64,000 nt of DNA from NCBI GenBank assembly GCA_002366565.1, contig DFBJ01000012.1, forward strand, positions 310,001-374,000, written 5' to 3'. The notes beneath the pieces were generated by a model. That model did not search any database. It had not been told where the DNA came from and saw only the letters and a program-made list of their open reading frames with translations. Shown here piece after piece: positions 56,567 to 64,000 of the stretch (its first letter is position 1; each line of letters begins with the position of its first letter). The position numbers and the translations under genes are program-made. The DNA is from Bacteriovoracaceae bacterium UBA3083. Lineage in GTDB: Bacteria > Bdellovibrionota > Bacteriovoracia > Bacteriovoracales > Bacteriovoracaceae.

Positions 56567-59500
56567 TTATAGGAGAGGACCAATTGCATCAATACAACTA
56601 TCTGTCCGTTTGAACTGTCCTGGAACCACTCTATCCGGAACAATACCATCTCTTAGTCTTTGTCCAGCTTCGGCAGCTTCTATTCTAAATTGGTGAGTCA
56701 TAGTATTTAACTCATCTACAGCACTAGGCTCCCAAACTCTCCCATCAGAACTAATAGGAACTTCTCTTGGTGTTACAGCTTCTCCCCAACCAACTTGTTT
56801 AGGATGAACCTTCATCTTTTGTTCAAAAGGCTCAAAGAAGATTGAACGAGTCGCAAGATCTGTTTCAGAAAGACTCTCAGCAACAACTGGTTTAAAGTCA
56901 TCTACCTCTAGACCTAATTGAGCACAAAGCTTCTCAAGGTCACTATAGGCCTTCTCAGGACTTGCTAAATAGTCTGTATGAGAAGTATTTTGTACTTTAC
57001 CTGCCAATTCATCATCTTCATTTAATGCTTTAGACAACATAGCTTTTACGAGTCTAATTTGAAGTGCAGACTCAGCCGTATCTCTTGGAGCATTAAACAT
57101 TCTAAATTCAGCCTTTCTAATTCTTGGATCAACTCTAAATTGTCTTCTCCACGGTACTATTGGATTTGCAATATCAAAGTCGCCAGTAATGAACTCCTCA
57201 GGAATGACATCTTGAAAATAAGCTGACATATCTAACTGAAGGTAACGAGATTTTCTCCCATAACGAGTATTAAAATATTCTTCGTTATAGAGAAGCTTCT
57301 TTAAGTCATCTTCACTCCCATTAAAGTTCTTCAACTCATTTCTAAGAGTGTCAGAAATAGCAATTGGCTCTGATGTTTTCACTCTATTTACGTGTTGAAA
57401 CATTAAAGACATGATAGATCGATTTTCATGAAAGATAGTTAAGAACCTTGCAAGCTCTTTTGGTTTTCCTTCAAATGCGGCCAAATCAATATTTACGTGT
57501 CCACCACCAGACAAAAGGTTTGGTAAAATATTATTCTTTTCAAATGCTTCATAAACAGCAGATATGTCTTCTACTTGAGGTGTAAACTTTGGTGTAACTA
57601 ACTCAATAGAGCCACCTCTTGCCGAACCATCAATCACATCACCATTTGGAGTATATGTACGTCCGATACCATCCCACTCAACAATCCATTTTCTATTCTT
57701 AGGATCACGGATCTGATAAGAAAGCTCTAGACCGTGACCATGGCCCCCACCGTCTTCAATTTTAGTAGCAATACCATCTCCACCAAGTGAGCGATGTAAA
57801 TCTTCAGCAACATTCTTGATTATGGACTCTCTCTCTCTTTCAGAAAGATCTCCATAAGTTTGAATCCAAGCACGCTTATTATCTGCCATTCTCTCTTTAG
57901 AGAATTCTGCGTTTACCATCATAGGCATTTTACCTGAATACTCTATTCCTAGATCAATTTCGTTAACATCAACGATGTTTGAAACAAATCTACGACCATC
58001 TTCAGGCAATCTAAATTCAAGAAGATCTTGGGCCATATTAAGACCTCTTCTTGGTTGAAGATATCTTCTAAACTCATCAGACAACCTAGTCATCTTAGTC
58101 CAAGATTTTAGTAAACCACGGACTTCACTCTCAATTTGAGAAGACGCTGGATCAAGTGCTGCCACCTGCTCAAAGAATTCTTTAGAAAGAGAATTTATAA
58201 TTGCTCTTTTATTATCTTTTATTATTGGGTTATTAGAATCTCCCCAATTCCAAAGAGGAAGAGTGAATTCATATTTAAGCCTACCAGCTTCAATATTTGC
58301 GAGTGCTTTCTCTGCCGTCTCTACTGAAATACTATGTCTTTGAGATAATGTATCCGCAGACGGAATATTTCCATCCCAGAGACTCCAATCTTCAATATTA
58401 CTAAGTCCACTGAAATCATTTGCTGATACTCTGGCAGCTAGAACAGTTTGGTAGAAACGTGCGAGCTTTATATCTTTAGTTCCTGCACGAAATTCAACAC
58501 CATGTGTTCCATCTTTCCAGCGTGCCCCTTCTAGTCTTATAACACCTCTAGCAGTTCTTAAACTTTTTAAATCAGCATCGCTTTGAACACCCTTATAGTT
58601 TGCCTTTTCAATTCCAGTTCCCCCCTTAATACCATCAATAATGATAAGCGCTTGAATTCCTCGGTATAGCTCTGAAAGCTTAGACGTTGGAAGTTCAGGA
58701 TGTGCTTTAAAGACCATCCTTTGATGACCAGGAGATTGAAAGATTTGACCTGCGTTCTTTAGTGATTTCCTAAACCATGCAACCATTTCTTCAAATTCAG
58801 CGTAGCTATTCTGAGGTGTAAAACCAAGCTCCCAGCCACCTCCACGACCACCATGATGGGAATGCGAGTCTTCAATATACTTCTGAGCTAAACCAAAGTT
58901 TGGTGTATATTCTCTATAATTCTTAGGAAAAAAAGATCCTTCAAGCCCCGGAAGTTGTGCCTTGAAGAATTTCATTCTAATAGATGGTTTGATAAAAGAC
59001 ATTGGCCTGTCTTCTGTCATCTCTACAAACTTAGCAAATTTTGCATCGAGAACACTTAAGTCAGCAGTACTATAGTCGATACCTTTAAATTGATCTAAAT
59101 CAATAACTTTTGGAACTCCATCAACATCTTTTACATCACTTGCGAGGTCTACCTTTACTCCCTCTTCAGTTAGATAAGTACGGTAACCATTTGCATTTTT
59201 AATATAATTACTCAGAAAGTTAGAAATAAATTGCTTACGCTTTTCATCTGATAACGAGTAAATATAATGAGTAAAGCTACTACTATTAGGTCCGAGAATA
59301 CGTGTAATTAAACCAGACGATGCTTCTTTTTCTGCTCCAAAAGTAACACCAGCATTAAAGCCATCAATATTCTGACCAGCAACCTGAACTGCATTGGCCC
59401 TATACTGAGTTGCACCCTGTTGAAGTAGTCCCCACATATCATAAGCAGACTTTGGAGAACCACTCTCATCAGCAATATATCTTGGACCAGTACTTACACC

Positions 59501-59584
59501 AGAACAATTATAGAGAAGAGAAATCATTGCGAGGTTTGCTGGCAACTGTTTCCATAAAGTTTTATTTTTCTTATTATTTGTCAT
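56567..59584 (-). CDS. Large exported protein with two amidoligase-like domains
   Basis: 1005 aa. The N-terminus has a hydrophobic segment ending at Cys27 (LLYNC), an atypical lipobox. FGAEKE at 82-87 resembles the start of amidoligase_2 (COOH-NH2 ligase) domains. The second half has GHGHGLELSYQI, WIVEWDGIGRTY, SIELVTPKFTPQVEDI and GGGHVNIDLAAF, the expected order of that fold. The first half has an echo (WELGFTPQNSYAEFEEM, then GHQRMVF), suggesting an internal duplication with one degenerate copy. Amidoligases join carboxyl and amine groups, often in cell-wall or peptide modification; an exported one is unusual as ATP is absent outside. AAGGA lies before the ATG; it is the second gene of an operon. 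Confidence 0.5.
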   Translation of the reverse strand: MTNNKKNKTLWKQLPANLAMISLLYNCSGVSTGPRYIADESGSPKSAYDMWGLLQQGATQYRANAVQVAGQNIDGFNAGVTFGAEKEASSGLITRILGPNSSSFTHYIYSLSDEKRKQFISNFLSNYIKNANGYRTYLTEEGVKVDLASDVKDVDGVPKVIDLDQFKGIDYSTADLSVLDAKFAKFVEMTEDRPMSFIKPSIRMKFFKAQLPGLEGSFFPKNYREYTPNFGLAQKYIEDSHSHHGGRGGGWELGFTPQNSYAEFEEMVAWFRKSLKNAGQIFQSPGHQRMVFKAHPELPTSKLSELYRGIQALIIIDGIKGGTGIEKANYKGVQSDADLKSLRTARGVIRLEGARWKDGTHGVEFRAGTKDIKLARFYQTVLAARVSANDFSGLSNIEDWSLWDGNIPSADTLSQRHSISVETAEKALANIEAGRLKYEFTLPLWNWGDSNNPIIKDNKRAIINSLSKEFFEQVAALDPASSQIESEVRGLLKSWTKMTRLSDEFRRYLQPRRGLNMAQDLLEFRLPEDGRRFVSNIVDVNEIDLGIEYSGKMPMMVNAEFSKERMADNKRAWIQTYGDLSERERESIIKNVAEDLHRSLGGDGIATKIEDGGGHGHGLELSYQIRDPKNRKWIVEWDGIGRTYTPNGDVIDGSARGGSIELVTPKFTPQVEDISAVYEAFEKNNILPNLLSGGGHVNIDLAAFEGKPKELARFLTIFHENRSIMSLMFQHVNRVKTSEPIAISDTLRNELKNFNGSEDDLKKLLYNEEYFNTRYGRKSRYLQLDMSAYFQDVIPEEFITGDFDIANPIVPWRRQFRVDPRIRKAEFRMFNAPRDTAESALQIRLVKAMLSKALNEDDELAGKVQNTSHTDYLASPEKAYSDLEKLCAQLGLEVDDFKPVVAESLSETDLATRSIFFEPFEQKMKVHPKQVGWGEAVTPREVPISSDGRVWEPSAVDELNTMTHQFRIEAAEAGQRLRDGIVPDRVVPGQFKRTDSCIDAIGPLL

Positions 59585-59607
59585 ATATATATCCTTAAAT
59601 TAATCGT

Positions 59608-60582
59608 CTATTGAAAAAAGCAATTCTTATTTTTTAAAATCTGAACACGATCCTGTAGATTAGGATCATCTTTTGCTCGATTCTCAAGGATTTCAAAAAA
59701 GGTTTCCTTCTTACTAACTTTTCCTTTTGACTTAGAGGCGACTTCATTTAATAACTTTGTCCATCCTTCAATTTCACTATCTGATATATCTTCACTGAAA
59801 ATTTTCCATAACTTATGCGGATTCTTTTTATTAATGATGTTCACTTTCCCAGACTTATTAGTAGATACCGCTTCGATGGCCTTGATTAATTTCTTCTGCT
59901 CTTTAGTACCTATTTCTTTAAGACCTAGAAATAACCCAAGGGCCTTCTCCTCTTCAGGAAGAACTAAATCACCTGCCTTTGATAGATCACCGACTTTGAA
60001 TCTTGAGAGTCTAACATTTATAAAGTTAGTTAAACTTCTTGGGTCTGAAGGAAGCATTTTTGTGAGAACTTGTTTTGATTTACTGTTACTCATAATCTCT
60101 AGAGTAAACTCAAACCCTCTAGAGCTTAGAGTTTCACTTACACAAGCAGTACAAGCTAGAACAGCTGAACTATTTTTTCCATGTCTATTAGCGAGGTAAA
60201 TAAGAGAGTTGATAGCTTTTACTAAATCTGCTTCAGTTAAATTTTCATCAGACTTAGAAAGTAAATCCACAAGATAAGCTTTGTATCTCTTGTCTTTATT
60301 TGTCTTAGTCTTAATATTATTAACTATCTTCTTGAGCTCTTTAGCTGTCGGCCGTACATTATCTAGCCCGTAAAGAGCACGTATTGAGTTATTAACATAG
60401 CTATTAACTTCTGTGGCACTATTCCCTCTAATACCAAACTTAGTCAGGGAGTTCTGAAGGCCTACTTCATTTACGAGTATATCAACGAGTTTAACTACGG
60501 AGCCAAAGGACTGTGCTTGTAAGACAATAGACAAACACAAGACACCAAGTATCTTTGGAACTTTAATCTTCCAATATTTCAT
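59608..60582 (-). CDS. Exported helical protein of unknown function
   Basis: 324 aa with a signal peptide (MKYWKIKVPKILGVLCLSIV, cleavage near SFG). The mature part is basic and almost entirely helical, with a CTACVSE motif near residue 144 and a final Cys. AAGGGG precedes the ATG. The amidoligase-like gene follows after 23 bp and a strong terminator ends both, so the two form an operon. No known family was recognised; it could be a partner or substrate of the downstream protein. Confidence 0.55.
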   Translation of the reverse strand: MKYWKIKVPKILGVLCLSIVLQAQSFGSVVKLVDILVNEVGLQNSLTKFGIRGNSATEVNSYVNNSIRALYGLDNVRPTAKELKKIVNNIKTKTNKDKRYKAYLVDLLSKSDENLTEADLVKAINSLIYLANRHGKNSSAVLACTACVSETLSSRGFEFTLEIMSNSKSKQVLTKMLPSDPRSLTNFINVRLSRFKVGDLSKAGDLVLPEEEKALGLFLGLKEIGTKEQKKLIKAIEAVSTNKSGKVNIINKKNPHKLWKIFSEDISDSEIEGWTKLLNEVASKSKGKVSKKETFFEILENRAKDDPNLQDRVQILKNKNCFFQ

Positions 60583-60793
60583 TAAATCCCCTTCTTTGGT
60601 CTCTCACAACCAAATATATTTTACTGAATACAAAAATGATTCTCTAAGCTATACGGTTAACCGACCTTTTTACTTTAGTTACTTAATCTAAAATACACCT
60701 AACATACTGATATCTCGATATAGCGACTCATTGCATAGGGACAACTTTCCTCTAAAACCCTACTATTCTAGTCCACACAAAAGGAGCTAAGTC

Positions 60794-61921
60794 TTGTCTA
60801 AACTATTAATATTGTTTTTCTTATCACTTCCAGCACTCGCTACAAATTACGGAGATAGCCGTTATATTATTGGAGCAAAATACCCAAATTCGACAAGTGA
60901 AGGTTCAACACCAGTTTATACAAAAGCTATTGCACCAGATAGCGACTCTTTTAAAGGTGGATACAACGATCTTTTAAAGCATGTATTACCTGCTCCAGAT
61001 CAAGAGAATGCAGGAAGTTGCTTATTCATGAGTAGTACAGGAACCGTAGAATGGTGGTACTCCAAGCTAAACCCACAAATTGTAAATAAAGCGGATAAAG
61101 ACTTATCTGAGAGATACTTTATGAACCTCTCAAAAGAAGGCCTTGACGATGATCTAGAGTATTGGCCTACGGATATGATCTATGCTCTCAATAAGAGGGG
61201 AAAGATTTATAGAAATGAAGACTATAGATATACAAAGGGCTGGTATAAAAGAGTAAATGGAAAGAGAGTTCCTGCACTCGCTAATGAAGATAAGGCCTTC
61301 TACAGTATTGCTTATAGTTGGATTAGTCTCTATGACGACCTAACAGCTCCAATGATTAAGCTGCCAAAATTTGAAAGAGAGATTATCTTCAAGGACCCAT
61401 CTGCTAATAGATGGAATGTTACTACAGCTCCAAAAGATATAGTTCAAAAAATAAAAGACATGATCAACAAGAGAAATGCACCAGTTCTTGCAATATATAA
61501 TCATGTTGGTTACTGGCATGCCAATATGATTGTTGGTTACAATGATAATGCAAGCACTGAGGGCTGTCCTTTCGTAAGCTCATATGATCAAAGAATGAAT
61601 GCGAGGGCTGATGAGATTGATGATGAAGCAAATCAAGCCACGACAGACAAAGAAAGAAGAAAGCTAATTAGAAAAGCAAAGAAGTTCAGATCAAGAGGAA
61701 AGCAAGTTAGTGACTCACTTGCCAGTAGTGGTGGTTGTAGAGATAAAGGTGTCTTTTATGTAAGAGACTCTATTTACTCAGACCCAGACATGCCATTGTA
61801 TGACTATGATCTAAATAATACTGGGGAAGAAACAAATTTAAATGCTCCTGTAATTCTTAGAGAGTATGAATGGGCAGAGCATTTGATTAATCATGCGTAC
61901 CAAATCTACCCTGTCTTATAA
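60794..61921 (+). CDS. Exported papain-like (C1-type) cysteine protease
   Basis: 375 aa starting with TTG, supported by AAGGAG seven nt upstream; signal peptide 1-16 (LPALA-TNY). QENAGSC at 70-76 matches the papain oxyanion Gln and catalytic Cys (QNQGSC), and HANMIVGYN at 242-250 supplies the catalytic His with the usual 'H-hydrophobic-VGY' strand. The Asn/Trp of the NSWG box is replaced by YVRDSIYSD. A charged helical insert (about 270-310) is unusual. It probably acts in the periplasm or outside, as expected in a predatory or scavenging lifestyle. Confidence 0.65.
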   Translation: MSKLLILFFLSLPALATNYGDSRYIIGAKYPNSTSEGSTPVYTKAIAPDSDSFKGGYNDLLKHVLPAPDQENAGSCLFMSSTGTVEWWYSKLNPQIVNKADKDLSERYFMNLSKEGLDDDLEYWPTDMIYALNKRGKIYRNEDYRYTKGWYKRVNGKRVPALANEDKAFYSIAYSWISLYDDLTAPMIKLPKFEREIIFKDPSANRWNVTTAPKDIVQKIKDMINKRNAPVLAIYNHVGYWHANMIVGYNDNASTEGCPFVSSYDQRMNARADEIDDEANQATTDKERRKLIRKAKKFRSRGKQVSDSLASSGGCRDKGVFYVRDSIYSDPDMPLYDYDLNNTGEETNLNAPVILREYEWAEHLINHAYQIYPVL

Positions 61922-61978
61922 TTCCCTGAGGGGATCTTATCCCCTCTTTCCTGTCACATACTAAATACAGAATTACTT

Positions 61979-62908
61979 ATGAATGAAATAAAAAACAAAT
62001 TACAAAAAAATTTAAAACACAAAAGAAAATGGGCCAAGAGAAATCAAATAGAATGTTACAGGCTCTATGATAAGGAAATCCCACAATACCCATACCTGAT
62101 AGATATCTACAAAGATAAGGTACTTGTCTATGATAGAAGAATTGATAAAATTGACGCCAACAAGCCTGAAAACTATGATCAAATGATCGAGGCCTTAAGT
62201 GAGTTATTTGAAATCAATCCTAATGAAATTATAATTAAAAAGAGAATTATCCAGACGAAAGAACAGAAGTACGAAAAGCTCGACTCAACAAAGAATAGAT
62301 TCGTAATTCAAGAAGGACCAGCGAAGGCATTAGTCAATCTTCATGACTACCTAGATACAGGTCTCTTTCTTGATCATAGACCAATGCGATTTAAAATGTC
62401 TAAATTAGCAGCGAGTAAGAATATGTTAAATCTATTCTCTTACACGAGTATGGTTTCTGTACACGCAGCACTAGCAGGCGCAACGACAACCAATATAGAT
62501 ATGTCTAATACCTACCTCCAATGGAGCAAAGATAACTTCATAGCAAATGAAATTGAACTAACTAAGCATTCATTCATCAGGGCCGATGTCTTCACTTATT
62601 TAAAAGAGTATAAAGGAGATAAGTTTGACTTAATCTTCCTAGATCCCCCCACTTTTAGTAACTCTAAAAAAATGGAAAATACTCTTGATATAGAAAGAGA
62701 TCAAAAAGAGCTCATAACGGGATGTATGAATGCTCTTACAGATGATGGTCTACTAATATTTTCAAATAACAAACGTGGATTTAGGCTCGAGCAAGAGATC
62801 TTAGACATTTATAATGTTAAAGATATTACTAAAGTTACAATCCCTGAAGACTTTAAGGATAATAAAATCCACGTATGTTTTGAGATAAGAAAAAAGCTTA
62901 AATCATAA
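61979..62908 (+). CDS. rlmK: 23S rRNA methyltransferase, RlmK-type
   Basis: 309 aa. The start ECYRLYDKEIPQYPYLIDIY matches the opening of the C-terminal (RlmK) half of E. coli RlmKL, which makes m7G2069. The SAM fold shows NLFSYTSMVSVHAALAGA (motif I), NIDMSN (motif II) and DPPTFSNSKKM at 222-232. FVIQEGPAKALVNLHDYLDTG and HRPMR are shared with RlmI/RlmK. The RlmL half is absent, so it is stand-alone. It converges on and overlaps the PurE-like gene by 6 bp. Confidence 0.85.
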   Translation: MNEIKNKLQKNLKHKRKWAKRNQIECYRLYDKEIPQYPYLIDIYKDKVLVYDRRIDKIDANKPENYDQMIEALSELFEINPNEIIIKKRIIQTKEQKYEKLDSTKNRFVIQEGPAKALVNLHDYLDTGLFLDHRPMRFKMSKLAASKNMLNLFSYTSMVSVHAALAGATTTNIDMSNTYLQWSKDNFIANEIELTKHSFIRADVFTYLKEYKGDKFDLIFLDPPTFSNSKKMENTLDIERDQKELITGCMNALTDDGLLIFSNNKRGFRLEQEILDIYNVKDITKVTIPEDFKDNKIHVCFEIRKKLKS

Positions 62909-63619
62909 GAATTTACTTAAAAACTTAAGAGCATTTCTTGGATTATTTATTCCAAACCATATTCCGCCATGGTCAATTGTATTTAAAATACGAATACTAT
63001 GTGCGGGGCTATTCTTCTCACTATTTGTAAGTAAAGGTACATATAGAGCATTGTTAGCAACTTCAAGATTATGATCACTATGAACTAATACAATATTCAT
63101 AAGGGATTCATCAATAGAGTTAGACTTCTTAACTTCAAGGCCCAAGTGCAGAGCATATTCTTCGAGTCGTGAATACTCTTGAATAGCGTACTCATGACTC
63201 TCAACATCTTGGCTAAGAACTATATTTATAACTCTAGAATTCTTGGATGCAACTTCACCTAAAAAAGAAGTAAATGAGGCCATACTCTTTGGTGAAACAG
63301 CACCAACTGGAACTTCTAAGGGTGTTTGAACGATTGACAGAAATGCATCGAGGCCACCAAAGAAGTTTGGTACCGGCACTCCAAAAACAGGCCGATCAGT
63401 ACAGGTAGCACAAATTGAAGGAAGAGCAATTCCATGCCCTGCTCCAACTAGAGCAAAATCAAAGTCATTTTTCTTTAGACGATTTACGACTTTATCTAGG
63501 TCGCTATGAACTGAGAGTGTTTCAAAAGAGACATTAAAATTAGGTTCTAAATACTCAAGAATATCATTGTAAATATACTCATCGCTTTCACTATCAAACA
63601 ATACCAGAACACTTCTCAT
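62903..63619 (-). CDS. PurE-like (AIR carboxylase/mutase family) protein with C-terminal extension
   Basis: 238 aa. Residues 1-115 follow PurE: VLFDSESDE (SxxSD), LSVHSDLD (position of SAHRTP), GAGHGIALPSICATCTDRPV, FGVPVP, FGGLDAFLSIVQTPLEVPVG. The GAGGAAHLPG loop and the Arg of SAHR are changed, so the substrate may differ from the purine intermediate. About 75 extra residues (VLVHSDHNLEVANNALYVPLLT to the end) are not part of normal PurE. No purK neighbour is seen. It overlaps the rlmK-type gene tail to tail. Confidence 0.7.
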   Translation of the reverse strand: MRSVLVLFDSESDEYIYNDILEYLEPNFNVSFETLSVHSDLDKVVNRLKKNDFDFALVGAGHGIALPSICATCTDRPVFGVPVPNFFGGLDAFLSIVQTPLEVPVGAVSPKSMASFTSFLGEVASKNSRVINIVLSQDVESHEYAIQEYSRLEEYALHLGLEVKKSNSIDESLMNIVLVHSDHNLEVANNALYVPLLTNSEKNSPAHSIRILNTIDHGGIWFGINNPRNALKFLSKFL

Positions 63620-63694
63620 AACTTACTCCTAAATATAAAGATATTTTATTTTAACATCAATAATAGTTATAAATATAATAAAAATGTTAAGGAA

Positions 63695-64000
63695 CTAATT
63701 ACTAATTGCTGTGAAGTAGATATAATCTGTGTAAGTACCCGATAATTTGTTAGATGTACTTAACAGGGATATATCAACCTCTATAACTTCACCATTTTGG
63801 CTTGCTGAGCTTGATGCATATATTTGCTTAGGAGAGCTCTTAGAGCCTACGAGACTCATATTAGAGCCATTTACAGAAAAGTTATAACCAACTTTATAAG
63901 ATGAATTTTCATTATGAGCAAGGCTACCATCATACTCACTTGAGACGTTTATTCTGTAACCAGTATTAGACTTTACAATTAAATCAAAACTTCTCATTTT
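63695..64000 (-). CDS. 3' part of a beta-rich exported protein, truncated by the window edge
   Basis: The frame stays open to the right edge; the ATG at 63997 is probably internal because no signal or ribosome site is visible. The visible 100 residues (FDLIVKSNTGYRINVSSEYDGSLAHN, split after SSE, then SSYKVGYNFSVNGS, and TYTDYIYFTAISN at the end) resemble the C-terminal strand pattern of spore-coat-U/pilin-like domains, where a 'G.Y.D.i.v.l' strand closes the fold. Confidence in the family is modest. Confidence 0.5.
   Translation of the reverse strand, partial: KMRSFDLIVKSNTGYRINVSSEYDGSLAHNENSSYKVGYNFSVNGSNMSLVGSKSSPKQIYASSSASQNGEVIEVDISLLSTSNKLSGTYTDYIYFTAISN

Overview
The window is AT-rich, gene-dense bacterial DNA. 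Small lipoproteins, very large Sec-exported repeat proteins, a two-HTH regulator remnant and a conjugative module together suggest a Bdellovibrionota relative, possibly Bacteriovoracaceae/Halobacteriovorax. This is an inference from gene style; no rRNA or tRNA gene was seen to anchor it.

Left arm, 1-11.76 kb, minus strand: a tightly coupled conjugation operon. Read 5'->3' it holds two tiny ORFs, a large lipoprotein, VirB2-like pilin, VirB3, VirB4, VirB5-like, VirB6/TrbL-like, VirB8, VirB9-like, VirB10/TraB-like, a glycine-zipper lipoprotein, a VirD4 coupling ATPase and a replication-relaxation-type protein. A 219-bp gap with nested inverted repeats follows (candidate oriT), then an accessory protein and the first codons of a gene that may be the relaxase. 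A 372-bp control region separates this operon from a divergent regulator plus secreted-protein pair (12.1-13.3 kb).

13.4-37.2 kb is best read as one Rhs/YD-repeat toxin locus on the minus strand that was later split. A 2780-aa repeat adhesin is coupled by TAATG to a 2400-aa Sec-exported YD-repeat protein. Its 115-aa tip carries an HExxH zinc-protease motif. That gene is coupled by TAATG to a small exported protein that looks like a TIMP-fold metalloprotease inhibitor, the likely immunity protein. Past an inserted element lies an orphan Rhs tip with a frameshift, followed by a two-helix membrane protein (orphan cassette). The insert (about 14.17-21.21 kb) carries HigBA, a small membrane protein, a sigma-54-type promoter, an FtsK/TcpA ATPase, a second replication-relaxation protein, a Mom-like GNAT fused to an excisionase-type HTH, and two tandem tyrosine recombinases, the second lacking catalytic residues. 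Similar sequences lie at its two ends.

37.3-41.1 kb: a MauG-type dihaem peroxidase, a membrane protein, then an island remnant (a dead tyrosine recombinase, a DUF3892 gene and a dead two-HTH regulator). 41.7-56.3 kb: prfC, a 4144-aa repeat protein with near-identical 594-bp internal duplications, and arfB coupled to its stop codon. 56.5-64 kb: a two-gene operon of exported proteins including a tandem amidoligase-like protein, a papain-like protease, an RlmK-type rRNA methyltransferase, a PurE-like protein, and the end of a protein running off the right edge.
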